NCBI GenBank assembly: GCA_963779735.1
Contig: CAVZZJ010000007.1
Location: forward strand, 124,001 to 188,000
From: Bog-473 sp963779735
Lineage (GTDB): Bacteria; Actinomycetota; Acidimicrobiia; Acidimicrobiales; RAAP-2
Direction: 5' to 3'
DNA: 64,000 nt
Within the stretch, counting starts at the first letter, position 1. Every line of letters starts with the position of its first letter. Positions 55,313-64,000 of the stretch are shown in pieces. The notes beneath the pieces are model-generated. The model did no database searches, was not told where the DNA came from, and saw nothing but the letters and a program-made list of their open reading frames with translations. Made by a program: the position numbers and the translations under genes.

Positions 55313-57429
55313 CGCTCGAACTCTACGACGAAGGTCCCTTGAGGACTGACGGTGAGGGCCGCGTGCTCGGGGACGAAGACGGTGCTGTCGCTGCCGTCTA
55401 TGAGGGCCGGACCGTCGAGGGCATGGCCCGGCACCAGGCTCTCACCGTCGTAGACGGCGACGGCCCGTGTCCCGCCGGCTCCCCGCTCGAGCCGAACCGA
55501 TCGCGAGCCCACCGGCTCGGCCCTCGTCCCGTCGGCTACCGACTCGGCGTGACCGGCCTGGAACGAGGCCCGGACCGTGCGGCCGCTCCCGACCGCCCGC
55601 AGGCTGACGAGCTCGACCGGCGCACCGAGGACGATGGAGCCCCGGCCGTACCGCCGGGCGTACTCCTCCTTGAAGGTCTCGACCGTCGACAGGACCTCGC
55701 CCTCGTCGGGAGTGGCCGAGGGCAGCGGTATGGGCAGCTCCCAGATCTGGCGCTTGAAGCGCAGGTCGGCCTCGAAGCTGACCGAGCGGTCCGCCGGCGG
55801 GATGTGGTCGGCGGCCAGATCGGCGTCGACCTCGGCGGCGAGCTCGACCGCCACCTTCTCGAGCAGCGCAGGGTCGAAGGGGACGTGCTCGAGGACCGCC
55901 CGGATGCGCTCGCGCCGGACGTCGGCGGTGGCGGCCCCGAAGGCCGAGAGCACCGAGGCCAGCGCCGGCACGAGGACCCGCCTGCTCCCGATGGCCTCGC
56001 CGATGGCGGGCGTGAAGAGCCCGCCGCAGCCACCGAAGGAGAGGATCACCTGCTGGCGCGGGTCCAGACCACGGGCGGCCAGGCGAGAGCGGACGGCTTT
56101 GACCATCCCTGCCGTGGCCACCTGGCGGATACCCCAGGCCGTCTCGTCGGCATCCATCCCGAGAGGGCCGCCCAGGCGGGCGCACGCCTCGGCTGCCGCC
56201 TCGACGTCGAGGGACATCTCCCCACCCAGGAACCGTCCCGGGTCGAGGAAGCCGAGCACGACCAGGGCGTCGGTCACCGTCGGCGTCGTGCCGCCCCGCC
56301 CGTAGCAGGCCGGGCCGGGCACCGCCCCGGCCGACCGGGGCCCGACCCGGAGCATCCCGCGGGAGTCCACCCAGCCGACCGAGCCACCCCCGGCCCCGAT
56401 CGACTCGACGTCAATGAGCGAGAGGGCCGTCCAGACGCCCATGAGCTCGCCCCGGGTACGCCGTACCGGCGTGCCCCCGGTGATCACCGACACGTCGAGC
56501 GACGTCCCCCCCATGTCGCAGGTCACGACGTCGGGCGTCTCTTCGGCCTGGGCCAGGGCCGCCGACGCGGCCACCCCGGCGGCGGGGCCCGACTCGGCGA
56601 GTCCCACCGGGACGCGGCGGGCCTCGGCGACGGTGATCGACCCGCCGGCCGAGTGGACGAGCAGCAACGGCGCCTCGAGGCCCCGCCGTGCCAACTCCTC
56701 CTCCAGCTGCTCAATGCCCTCGAAGGCTCCCGTCACGTAGGCGTTCAGCAGGGCGAAGGTGGTCCGCTCGAACTCGCGGACGGCGGGGTGCAGGGCCGCC
56801 CCCGACACGACCGGGACCTCGGGACAGACCTCCTCTATCTCCCTCACCGCCTCCTGCTCGTGGGTCGGGTTGCGGAAGGACCAGAGAAACGAGACCGCCA
56901 GGGCTTCGACCCCCTTCGCCTGGACGAGGTGGCGGGCCGCCGCCGCCACCTCCGCCCGCTCGAGGGGCGTCACCACCCGGCCGTCGCGGTCGACTCGCTC
57001 GCGCACCCCGACGATGCAGTGAGGCGAGACGATCTCCGGGGGTGGGGTGAGCCAGCCGTCCTCGTCCATGATCTTCCGGCCGCGGGAGAAGGGCACTAGC
57101 TCTTCGAAGCCGGCCGTCGTGACAAGCCCGACGCGCCGCCCGGCCCGGGAGGCCAACACGTTGGTGACGGCCGTCGTCCCGAGACCGAACCGGCTCACCG
57201 AGGGCAGGATCTGCTCGAGGGGCGCGCCGGCTCGCGCCGCAGCGAGCTCGACGGCCCTGAGCACTCCTTCCCCGACATTGCCGGGCGTCGACGGCGATTT
57301 GGCCCGCCACACGCCGACCCCGTCGGTCAGGACCGCGTCGGTGAACGTCCCCCCGACGTCCACCCCTATGCAGCCCGTCCGGTCCAGACGGATGCCCCCG
57401 GCAGGGACTCCGGTCGCCTGCCCCGCCAC
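55309..57429 (-). CDS. Hydantoinase A/oxoprolinase-type subunit
   Basis: 706 residues. ATPase entry GVDVGGTFTDAVLTDG; SRFGLGTTAVTNVLASRAGR; the second glycine-rich phosphate site CDMGGTSLDVSVITGG; and FGGCGGLFTPAIGEAIG. It has the complete ASKHA ATPase-like core of HyuA/AcxA/ApcA, which uses ATP to activate the cyclic amide or ketone. Five bases after the D-aminoacylase-type gene and overlapping HyuB, so the three are co-transcribed. No AcxC/gamma subunit seen. Confidence 0.92.
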   Translation of the reverse strand: MAGQATGVPAGGIRLDRTGCIGVDVGGTFTDAVLTDGVGVWRAKSPSTPGNVGEGVLRAVELAAARAGAPLEQILPSVSRFGLGTTAVTNVLASRAGRRVGLVTTAGFEELVPFSRGRKIMDEDGWLTPPPEIVSPHCIVGVRERVDRDGRVVTPLERAEVAAAARHLVQAKGVEALAVSFLWSFRNPTHEQEAVREIEEVCPEVPVVSGAALHPAVREFERTTFALLNAYVTGAFEGIEQLEEELARRGLEAPLLLVHSAGGSITVAEARRVPVGLAESGPAAGVAASAALAQAEETPDVVTCDMGGTSLDVSVITGGTPVRRTRGELMGVWTALSLIDVESIGAGGGSVGWVDSRGMLRVGPRSAGAVPGPACYGRGGTTPTVTDALVVLGFLDPGRFLGGEMSLDVEAAAEACARLGGPLGMDADETAWGIRQVATAGMVKAVRSRLAARGLDPRQQVILSFGGCGGLFTPAIGEAIGSRRVLVPALASVLSAFGAATADVRRERIRAVLEHVPFDPALLEKVAVELAAEVDADLAADHIPPADRSVSFEADLRFKRQIWELPIPLPSATPDEGEVLSTVETFKEEYARRYGRGSIVLGAPVELVSLRAVGSGRTVRASFQAGHAESVADGTRAEPVGSRSVRLERGAGGTRAVAVYDGESLVPGHALDGPALIDGSDSTVFVPEHAALTVSPQGTFVVEFER

Positions 57430-57434
57430 CGGGG

Positions 57435-59177
57435 TCAGCCGGCCGGGGGCCGAGCGTAGACCCCCTCGGAGTCGACCCCGGAGCGCAGTAGCTGTCCGGG
57501 CCGGGCCTCGGTGGTCCGCCCGTCGGAGACCAGGGCCTCGCCGGCCACCAGGACGTGGCGCACCCCCTGGGGGTCGGTCAGGAGACGCGAGGCGCCGGCG
57601 GGTAGGTCGGCGACGGTCCGCAACGGACCGGCGTCCACCGTGTCGGGGTCGAAGATCACCATGTCGGCCCAGGCACCCTCCGCGAGCCGCCCCCTGCCGG
57701 TCAGGCCGTAGAGGCGGGCCGGGACCTCGGTGAACTGGTGGATCATCTCCTCAAGGGAGAAGATGCGCTTCTCCCTGACCAGCTCACCGAGACAGCGGGT
57801 CGGGAAGTCGGCCCCGACCATCATGTCGGTGTGTGCGCCGGCATCGGAGGCCCCGAGCACCACCCGGGGATCCTTCAGGACCTCCTCCCGGGCCATCTTC
57901 GACCACTCGTCGGCATCGGCGTGGGCGTAGCGGACGAAGCCGACCTCGAGCTTGGCGGCCACCGCCACGTCCAACACGGCGTCGAAGTCAGATGTGCCGT
58001 TCTCTTTCGCCAGGTCACCGATCCGGCGCCCCTCCAGGTGCGCGAGCGCGGGATCCTTTATGTCGTTCACCAGGTAGTGGCCCCAGGACTGGCGCATCTG
58101 GACGGCCAGACCGGTCGTCTCCTCCTCGAGCGCCTTGCGCAGACGTTGCCTGTTCTCCTGATCCTCGAGCGCCCTGATCCGCTGGGCCACGTCGAGGTCG
58201 AACAGCCAGCCCCATCCGGGCAGGGCCCGGAAGACGTAGCCCCGCAGGAAGTCCTGTTGGGTCGGCCCGTTCTGCGCCATGTACAGGGCAACCACCCGGC
58301 CCCCCTTCTCCTCCGCCAGGTCGCTCGCCGAGAGCTGACGGCGGAAGAGGTCGGGAGCGTTCTTGTTGATGAGCGGCGTGTTCCAGTTGAGCGGCCGGTT
58401 GGCGGCCGCCGACATCTCGGCCATCAGGTTCATCTCCTCGTCGCTGAACCCGGCGAGGAACGACCCCGGGATGAACTCGAGCGACGTGCCCGGGTGCGTC
58501 GCACACACCGCGGCGAGGGCCACGAACTCCTCGTAAGTGGCGAAGTTGGGTGGGGTCGGGCGCCCGTCACCGTCCACCTGGGTCGCCACGTTCGCCGTCG
58601 AGAAACCCATCCCTCCAGCGGCCAGCGCCTCGTCGAGCAGGCGGCACATGGCGTGGAGTTCGTCTGGAGTGGCCGCCCTCTCGGAGGCGCCCTGCCCCAT
58701 CACGGCCCGGCGCAGAGCCGAGTGGCCGACCATGAAGGCCATGTTCGGGCCCAACGGGCGACCCGCCACGACGTCGAGGAATTCGGGGTAGGTCCGCCAG
58801 GCGTAGTGGACCCCCGCCAAGAGCGCCTCAATCGGGATGGCCTCCACACGGGCCAGCAGTCGGGTCAAGAAGTCCTGGTCCCTCGGCTCGCAGGGCGCCA
58901 GGGTGAGACCGCAGTTGCCGGCCACGACCGTCGTCACGCCGTGCAGGCACGACGGCGAGAGGGTCGGGTCCCAGAAGACCTGTGCGTCGTAGTGGCAGTG
59001 CAGGTCGATGAACCCGGGGGCGACCGTCATGCCCCCGGCGTCGATCGTGACCGCGCCGTCCTCCGACAGGCGCCCGATCTGGGCGATCCGGCCTCCCTTG
59101 ATCCCGATGTCGGCGGGCCGGGCCGCTGCCCCGGTGCCATCGACGACGCTTCCGTTGGCCACGACGGCGTCGAACAT
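57435..59177 (-). CDS. N-acyl-D-amino-acid deacylase family amidohydrolase
   Basis: 580 residues from ATG 59177 (MFDAVVANGSVVDGTGAAA), with GGGGGAAG ahead; a TTG at 59189 is unlikely. APGFIDLHCHYDAQVFWDP supplies the HxH metal pair, then NCGLTLAPCEPRD, and late GASDAGAHTDMMVGADFP with the catalytic Asp. COG3653 type, like 14939-16663. First gene of the unit DAA, HyuA, HyuB, amidohydrolase, ligase. Probably removes the N-acyl or N-carbamoyl group after ring opening (inference). Confidence 0.87.
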   Translation of the reverse strand: MFDAVVANGSVVDGTGAAARPADIGIKGGRIAQIGRLSEDGAVTIDAGGMTVAPGFIDLHCHYDAQVFWDPTLSPSCLHGVTTVVAGNCGLTLAPCEPRDQDFLTRLLARVEAIPIEALLAGVHYAWRTYPEFLDVVAGRPLGPNMAFMVGHSALRRAVMGQGASERAATPDELHAMCRLLDEALAAGGMGFSTANVATQVDGDGRPTPPNFATYEEFVALAAVCATHPGTSLEFIPGSFLAGFSDEEMNLMAEMSAAANRPLNWNTPLINKNAPDLFRRQLSASDLAEEKGGRVVALYMAQNGPTQQDFLRGYVFRALPGWGWLFDLDVAQRIRALEDQENRQRLRKALEEETTGLAVQMRQSWGHYLVNDIKDPALAHLEGRRIGDLAKENGTSDFDAVLDVAVAAKLEVGFVRYAHADADEWSKMAREEVLKDPRVVLGASDAGAHTDMMVGADFPTRCLGELVREKRIFSLEEMIHQFTEVPARLYGLTGRGRLAEGAWADMVIFDPDTVDAGPLRTVADLPAGASRLLTDPQGVRHVLVAGEALVSDGRTTEARPGQLLRSGVDSEGVYARPPAG

Positions 59178-59211
59178 CGCTTCCCCCAATCTGTCGTGTG
59201 CCCTGTGTACG

Positions 59212-60210
59212 CTAACCAGGTCGCCCCTGCGCTTCTAGAGCTAAACCGACATCTCTTGATGCGGCATTGGCATGAGGCCCCGGGGCCGACGGCTCCAGTG
59301 GCCTTTTGCCGTCGAGCGACGGCTCGTCGAGATCGGGGGGCTCCAGCGTGGCCAGTCTCTGCCGAAGCTCACGAATCAGCCGGCTGACGGGAATGGCCAG
59401 CACCGTCCCGTGTCGCCAAGCCAGCTGCAGGCGGATGCGCTGCACGGTCCCCGAGACGGCCACGGGCCGTCGAACGAGGCCGTCCCGGGCGGCGTAGCCG
59501 GCCAACACCGCGACCCCGTGCCCCGACTGGGCCATCGCAAACAGCGTGGAGGGAACGCCGAGCTCGTGCACGACGACGATCTCGGGCGCCCCCCGGCCGT
59601 GCCCGAGATCGGACACCCGGACAGGCAGCAGGAGCGGCAGCCGGCTCAGCTCGGCCCACTCAATCGGGCTCCCGTCGGTACCGAGAATGGCCGGGTCCCC
59701 CAGGGCCACCTCCGTCACCAGGCCGAACGTCACCGATTCGAGCTCACTGCCGATCAACTCCGGATCCAGGATGCCGATCTCAGCCTCCCCCGTGAGGAGC
59801 GCGGCGGGGACGCCGGCGCGGCCGGGTATCTCGACCACGCGCATACGAACGTCGGGCAGGCAGCGCTCAATCAGGGCGTAGAGGCGTGGCAGCACCAGCG
59901 GGGTGACCGCCACGGGTACGGCGACCGTCACCGTGCCATCCCGCCCCTGGCCCCTCGCTCGGGCCAGGACAAGGAACCGGTCGTACTCGGCCAGGAGCTG
60001 ACGGGCGTGGGGCAGGATCTCCTCCCCGAGCGGCGACAGGCGGAGGACTCGGCGGTTCGAACGGTCGAAGAGCGCGCCGCCGACCCCTTGCTCCAGCCGA
60101 GCGATCCGGCGCGAGAACGACGGCTGTGTCGTGTAGAGCCGGCCGGCCGCCGCCGTGAAGGTGCCTGCGTCGGCGGCCTGAACGAAGGCGTCGATATCAC
60201 GCAGTTCCAA
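59212..60210 (-). CDS. LysR-type transcriptional regulator, TTG start
   Basis: 332 residues from TTG 60210 (LELRDIDAFVQAAD), with AGGAGG eight bases upstream; a longer start at 60279 would add 23 unlikely residues. Winged HTH: GTFTAAAGRLYTTQPSFSRR and IARLEQGVGGALFDRSNRRV. The effector domain follows (TVTVAVPVAVTPLVLPRLYA, then the second lobe). The last ~35 residues are a Pro/Ala-rich tail beyond the normal length. Same strand as the catabolic genes, 34 bases before the deacylase start: a LysR in line rather than divergent, so it may be co-transcribed with its targets. Confidence 0.88.
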   Translation of the reverse strand: MELRDIDAFVQAADAGTFTAAAGRLYTTQPSFSRRIARLEQGVGGALFDRSNRRVLRLSPLGEEILPHARQLLAEYDRFLVLARARGQGRDGTVTVAVPVAVTPLVLPRLYALIERCLPDVRMRVVEIPGRAGVPAALLTGEAEIGILDPELIGSELESVTFGLVTEVALGDPAILGTDGSPIEWAELSRLPLLLPVRVSDLGHGRGAPEIVVVHELGVPSTLFAMAQSGHGVAVLAGYAARDGLVRRPVAVSGTVQRIRLQLAWRHGTVLAIPVSRLIRELRQRLATLEPPDLDEPSLDGKRPLEPSAPGPHANAASRDVGLALEAQGRPG

Positions 60211-60594
60211 CCCCCCCACCTCCTGCGGTGGCACCCACGCAGCGGGCTGAGACCCAGCCCATCGCGTCGAAGGATCCAAGCGTACCCAGGGTTGGGATGG
60301 TTGTCATCGTCAATCCGCGCCCTTCGGCACCTATCCATGTGCGTTGCGCATGACCATGCCCTGTGGCGCCGCACCATCCGATGCCACGGTGTGGTCGATC
60401 GGCGCGAGCGGCGGCCGTCCGGCGCCGGCATTTCAGCTCTCCGACGTGCCCCATTGCCCACTGCCGGGCGCTCCTCACACCGGGAGCGCGCACGACGCCG
60501 GAGGCTCCGCTCTCTGTTGCGTGCTTCGTGGCTCCGCGCTGGAGCACGCCTCGCATACGGCATTGGAATGGCCAGCTGCCGAGGCGGCCGGCCT
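60211..60594. other. 384-base gap upstream of the LysR gene
   Basis: No gene with recognisable motifs; open frames are Arg/Ser-rich. Presumably holds the LysR operon promoter. No clear operator palindrome stands out. Confidence 0.4.
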
Positions 60595-61476
60595 TCAGGC
60601 GCTCGTCCAGTCCAGGGGCTGTGCGGCACAGCGGATCTCAACGCCGTCGGGATCCCGGGTGACGAGGACGGTGCCCGTGCCTTCGACCTCATCGAGCGTC
60701 GCCGGTGCGCCGGTCTCGGCCAGCCGCTCGGCCGCCGCCCGCACGTCGTCAACCTCGACGTTCAGGCGAGCGAGCCCCGGAGCCTCGGTTCCCGCACCCG
60801 AGCGGCGCTCGACCGCCGGACGATCGAAGTGGATGATCTCGATCCGCTGATCGCCGGCGGCGAGCAGCCAGGTGGTGAACTCGGCCGGTCCGACATCCAT
60901 CACGCGGCTCGGCCCCTCGCCCTCCCACTTCATCGCCCCCAGATCTTCCCAGCCCAGCACCTCTCGGTAGAAGGGCAGCGAACGGCCCGGATCGGAGATG
61001 CAGAGCGACCAGTGGCTCAGGTGGCGTACACCGCACAGGCTTGGCTCGGGGTCCGAGTCGCCCACCGATCCGAACGGGTTCCAGGAGTCGCCGACTGCCG
61101 CGAACGTCTCGATGACGTTGCCATCGGGGTCTTCGAAGAGGAACTGCGTCGGAGCCGGATCGCTCGGGTCGGGCACGAAGCGGTCGAGGGTGTGCGGACG
61201 GACGGCGACCCGGCGGGCCTGGAGTGCCTCCACTACCAAGGGTGCCGGATCCGTGGCCACCGTGATGTGCGAGAGGCCCACATGGTTGACGGCCGGGCGG
61301 ATGTTCGACGGCGCGATGGCCGGAGCGGTCGCGAGTTCGATCCGCTGCCCGTCGCGCACGAACCGAGCCGACCGATCACTCCGGCCGTCCCGGACGGCTC
61401 GCCACCCCATCACCTCGGCATAGAAGCCACTCGACCGGTCCAGATCGGTCACCAGCAGCGTCCAGTGGCTGGTCAT
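60595..61476 (-). CDS. Two-domain VOC/glyoxalase-family protein
   Basis: 293 residues from ATG 61476 (MTSHWTLLVTDLDRSSGFYA). Two vicinal-oxygen-chelate modules: the first ends QFLFEDPDGNVIETFA, the second begins HLSHWSLCISDPGRSLPFYR and ends VLVTRDPDGVEIRCAAQ. Metal ligands His/Glu appear in both (VNHVGLSHITVA, EDPDGNVIE). Tandem VOC proteins include extradiol dioxygenases, lyases and resistance proteins. 43 bases downstream of the binding-protein gene, so likely the same transcript. Confidence 0.8.
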   Translation of the reverse strand: MTSHWTLLVTDLDRSSGFYAEVMGWRAVRDGRSDRSARFVRDGQRIELATAPAIAPSNIRPAVNHVGLSHITVATDPAPLVVEALQARRVAVRPHTLDRFVPDPSDPAPTQFLFEDPDGNVIETFAAVGDSWNPFGSVGDSDPEPSLCGVRHLSHWSLCISDPGRSLPFYREVLGWEDLGAMKWEGEGPSRVMDVGPAEFTTWLLAAGDQRIEIIHFDRPAVERRSGAGTEAPGLARLNVEVDDVRAAAERLAETGAPATLDEVEGTGTVLVTRDPDGVEIRCAAQPLDWTSA

Positions 61477-61519
61477 CCCTACTCCCACGGGGTCCTTCGT
61501 CGCTGGGGACGGGTGGGAC

Positions 61520-62782
61520 TCAGGCACAGGAGGTGTGAAGCCCGTACGGCGTCACCCAATGGCCGTCCTTGGTGGCGATCCAGTACCAGCAGAGGACGTG
61601 ACTGAGCTGTCCCTTCTTGTAGGACAGGGGTGGGGTCATGTCTCCCATCGTGCTGCCCCGGGGGATGGCGTACATGCCATGGACGAGCTCCGCCGAGGTT
61701 GGGGCGCCGTCGACTCCGAGCTTCCCGGCCCTGGCGGCCGCCGCAAGCACAAGGCCCGACACCCACGACTGCACCGCCGTCTCGCCGTAGTTGGAGCTCG
61801 CCAGCATCGCCGGTTCGTACTTCTTGAAAGCGCTGAGCATCGCCCGGGTTCCCGGTGTGTTCGTGACAAAGAAGGGAACGTCGGGCTCGTAGCCGAGGAT
61901 CTTGTCCTTGAGCAGTGGCGTCTCAACGAAGTTTGCCGCGAGCGAGCCGTCGCCGCCGACCACGGTCGGAAGGAAGCCCTGCTGGTCGCAGCTGACCGCC
62001 ACGCGCTGAACGATCAGCGAGGCGTCGGCCACCGAGAGAGCGGTCACCCCAGCCGACTTGGCTGCGAGGCACTGCGCCGTGTAGTTCGGGGCAGCAAATC
62101 CGATTCCCGTGGTGTAGGCGACCGTCACGTCGTACTTTGGAGCGAGCTTCTTGATCGTAGGGATCGTGGAGGAGCACTGCGGGGACTCGACGCAGTAGAA
62201 GATCCCTAACTGGCCGCCGGCCTTCTTGACGGCCTGCAGGCTGGCAACCGTCCCCGCGTCCTCGGTCGTACCGGTATTGAAGAAGTCCGGACTCGAAAGT
62301 GAGAGCGAGCCGCCGGGGTTGGCACCAATCACCGGGATGTGGTTGGCAATGGCGACGGGTCCCCACGCGGCGTCGACCAGTGACCAGCTGACCAGGGCGA
62401 CCACGTGGTCCTGCGTGATGAGGGTCTTTACCTCCTCCGTACCGATACTCGGGCTTGCCTGATCATCGACGCTGATCACTTCGACCCGGCGTCCGTTGAT
62501 CCCGCCAGCGGCATTCGTGGCGTCCGCCCACGCTTGGTAGGCAGGTGGGGCAACAACGTTGGCCGATGCCGTGGGACCCGAGCACGTGCAGACGAAGCCG
62601 ATCACGATCGGACCCGACGCCGCGCCCGATGGGCCGGCGTCGATCGCCGGCGGGCCGGCCCAGAGGGCGCCGGCGAGAAGGAGCGTCGCCGCCCCGATCA
62701 GGAACCACGGACTCCGGCGAGACGCCGCCGAAAACCGGCGAACGACGGCTCGCTGGTGCTTTCGTTCCAGCACAATCGGCAT
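61520..62782 (-). CDS. Branched-chain-amino-acid/urea-type substrate-binding protein
   Basis: 420 residues from ATG 62782, with GGAGGGG three bases ahead. Signal sequence at about 25-47 (SPWFLIGAATLLLAGALWAG). The mature part is a periplasmic-binding-protein type 1 fold: IVIGFVCTCSGPTASANVVA, AGGINGRRVEVISVDDQASP, VVALVSWSLVDAAWGPVAIA and YGETAVQSWVSGLVLAAAA. FVCTCSG holds two Cys that could form a disulfide. Binds amides, amino acids or short acids for import. No LivHMGF partners lie in the window, so it may pair with permeases elsewhere. First gene of the reverse-strand catabolic cluster. Confidence 0.85.
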   Translation of the reverse strand: MPIVLERKHQRAVVRRFSAASRRSPWFLIGAATLLLAGALWAGPPAIDAGPSGAASGPIVIGFVCTCSGPTASANVVAPPAYQAWADATNAAGGINGRRVEVISVDDQASPSIGTEEVKTLITQDHVVALVSWSLVDAAWGPVAIANHIPVIGANPGGSLSLSSPDFFNTGTTEDAGTVASLQAVKKAGGQLGIFYCVESPQCSSTIPTIKKLAPKYDVTVAYTTGIGFAAPNYTAQCLAAKSAGVTALSVADASLIVQRVAVSCDQQGFLPTVVGGDGSLAANFVETPLLKDKILGYEPDVPFFVTNTPGTRAMLSAFKKYEPAMLASSNYGETAVQSWVSGLVLAAAARAGKLGVDGAPTSAELVHGMYAIPRGSTMGDMTPPLSYKKGQLSHVLCWYWIATKDGHWVTPYGLHTSCA

Positions 62783-62974
62783 AGCCCCCCTCCGTACATG
62801 GCGATCGTAAGACGCACGGGCCGGCGCATCTAGGCCCAATCAGGCATGGACTAATACGGGATCGACATATGACGCGGGCATCCGCTCGGCCAGCGTGCGG
62901 GTCTTCTTGCGGAGCGGCGCGACCTCGCACGACACGACTTGGCTGTCGTTCCACGGTGCGTCCGGCGCCCATTT

Positions 62975-64000
62975 ATGCCACTATCGGATCTTGTCCAATC
63001 GGCCCAGAGGGCGCCAGACGCCAAGGGGGGCACCACGCTGAGAGCGGACGAAGGCACCGGAACGACGGCAACGGCGGTTCGCTACAAGATCGTCTCGGTC
63101 GACGACCACCTTATTGAGCCACCCGATCTCTTCGAGGGCCGAATGCCCTCTCATCTCGCCGACCGCGCGCCCAAGGTCGTCACCTTTCCAAACGGTCGCC
63201 AGGTCTGGGAGTACGAAGGTGGCGTCTATCCCAACATCGGCCTGAATGCCGTCATCGGCCGTCCCAAGGAAGAGTGGTCGATGGAACCGGCCAACTTCGA
63301 CGAGATGCGACGGGGCTGCTGGGACATAGCCGCCCGCATTGAGGACATGGACATGGCCGGAATCGTCGCGTCGGTCTGCTTCCCGTCGCTGATCGCCGGG
63401 TTCTCCGGCGCCGTCTTCTCGCGCTCCGAGGACGCACAGCTCGGTCTGGCCTGCGTTCGGGCGTGGAACGATTGGCACATACAGGTATGGGCCGGGACCT
63501 ATGTGGGTCGCATGATCGGCACGCAGATAACTTGGCTCAAGGACCCCGAGATCGCCGCCCAGATGGTCCGGGACAATGCCGAGCGGGGCTTCCGGGCACT
63601 GAGCTTCTCGGAGTTTCCCGCCATGCTCGGCCTGCCCTCCTTGCACACCGGTTACTGGGACCCGCTGTTGGCGGCCTGCGAAGAGACCGAAACGGTCGTC
63701 TGCCTGCACACCGGGTCGTCGTCGTGGGCGCCCACGCCCAGCCCGGACCCGCCCTTCGAACTGCTGCCGACGCTCTTCCCGGTCAATGCCTACCTGGCCT
63801 GTGCCGACTGGCTCTGGTCCGGCGTGTGCACCAGGTATCCCGGACTGAAGATCGCCCTGTCCGAGGGTGGCGTCGGGTGGGTCAACATGTTGGCGGACCG
63901 GGTCGACTACGTCCTCGACCACTCGGCGTCCGGAAGCGAGAGCACGAACTGGCACGATCAGTTGAAGCCGAGCGAGGTGCTCGCCCGGAACTTCTGGTTC
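62975..64000 (+). CDS. Amidohydrolase-2 family enzyme, truncated by the window edge
   Basis: At least 342 codons from ATG 62975, open to the right edge without a stop. Motifs: IVSVDDHLIEPPDLFEGRM (metal site), VCFPSLIAGFSGAVFSRSED, the mid-barrel LHTGSSSWAPTPSPDPP and LKIALSEGGVGWVNMLADR. The late WGTD/FGSD aspartate region lies beyond the edge. The first ~35 residues before TATAVRYKIVS are low-complexity. Divergent from the binding-protein gene across about 190 bases. Seventh amidohydrolase-clan gene in the window. Confidence 0.82.
   Translation, partial: MPLSDLVQSAQRAPDAKGGTTLRADEGTGTTATAVRYKIVSVDDHLIEPPDLFEGRMPSHLADRAPKVVTFPNGRQVWEYEGGVYPNIGLNAVIGRPKEEWSMEPANFDEMRRGCWDIAARIEDMDMAGIVASVCFPSLIAGFSGAVFSRSEDAQLGLACVRAWNDWHIQVWAGTYVGRMIGTQITWLKDPEIAAQMVRDNAERGFRALSFSEFPAMLGLPSLHTGYWDPLLAACEETETVVCLHTGSSSWAPTPSPDPPFELLPTLFPVNAYLACADWLWSGVCTRYPGLKIALSEGGVGWVNMLADRVDYVLDHSASGSESTNWHDQLKPSEVLARNFWF

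Noticed and set aside
53147..61605. Very long forward-strand open frames (550-780 codons) opposite the hydantoinase, deacylase, LysR and VOC genes
   Set aside because: They mirror the reverse-strand genes with Gly/Arg/His-rich composition and no motifs; high GC at third positions removes stops from the antisense frame.
1..64000. tRNA, rRNA, insertion sequences, integrases or phage genes
   Set aside because: No transposase or integrase motifs, rRNA cores or cloverleaf-like sequences with GGTTCGA-type T-loops were recognised by eye.

Overview
The window looks like a 64 kb stretch of a high-GC actinobacterial chromosome, most likely an uncultured Acidimicrobiia-type organism. This is inferred from strong GC bias at third codon positions, GTG and TTG starts, GTGA/ATGA start-stop overlaps, a luciferase-like (F420-type) oxidoreductase, TetR and PadR regulators, and a secreted protein built from GQGYWLV-type repeats. 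No rRNA, tRNA, CRISPR array, transposase or phage gene was seen. Most long open frames opposite real genes are GC-bias shadows and are left out.

0-10.4 kb holds household and envelope genes. An ABC importer comes first: a PstS-like binding protein, two ModB-like permeases and one ModC-like ATPase. Next are a two-helix membrane protein and folD, which has a ZTP (pfl) riboswitch in its leader. A 53-aa reverse-strand ORF, a LapA-like protein and a PadR-linked group of membrane proteins follow. Two matching operator-like sites, one at each promoter of the PadR group, sit over or next to the -10 boxes. A 56-aa zinc-ribbon protein and a strong hairpin close this part.

10.4-41.2 kb is a dense catabolic region. 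It holds a luciferase-like oxidoreductase, aldo/keto reductase, alpha/beta hydrolases, amidohydrolase-2 and D-aminoacylase-type enzymes around a TetR gene, and an epoxide hydrolase. It also has SnoaL-like proteins, a nitroreductase, several short-chain dehydrogenases (SDRs), enoyl-CoA hydratase, type II NADH dehydrogenase and a pirin. A Rieske oxygenase, an adrenodoxin-type ferredoxin and a double CaiB/BaiF CoA-transferase lie together. A thiolase, DUF35 protein, acyl-CoA dehydrogenase and acyl-CoA ligase cassette ends the region. Together these suggest oxygenation, CoA activation and beta-oxidation-like or retro-aldol chain shortening of hydrophobic, probably cyclic, substrates.

41.2-50.4 kb is mixed. 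A secreted repeat/GH16-like protein has a c-di-GMP-I (GEMM) riboswitch in its leader, next to a structured AT-richer intergenic region. Then come a DinB protein, a TrpB2-like enzyme, two small alpha/beta-barrel-like proteins, a SnoaL-SDR chimera and two membrane proteins.

50.4-64 kb is a mainly reverse-strand cluster. In transcription order it runs: solute-binding protein, two-domain VOC protein, LysR regulator, D-aminoacylase, hydantoinase A, hydantoinase B, amidohydrolase and acyl-CoA/AMP ligase. It looks like uptake and stepwise opening of cyclic or N-acylated amides followed by CoA activation. A divergent amidohydrolase runs off the right edge.

Five genes carry an apparent single-base frame break: the importer ATPase, folD, a membrane protein at 7.6 kb, an SDR at 23.6 kb and the acyl-CoA dehydrogenase at 38.3 kb. 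Three look like a lost base in a G or C run and two like an extra C. Sequence error is at least as likely as gene decay.
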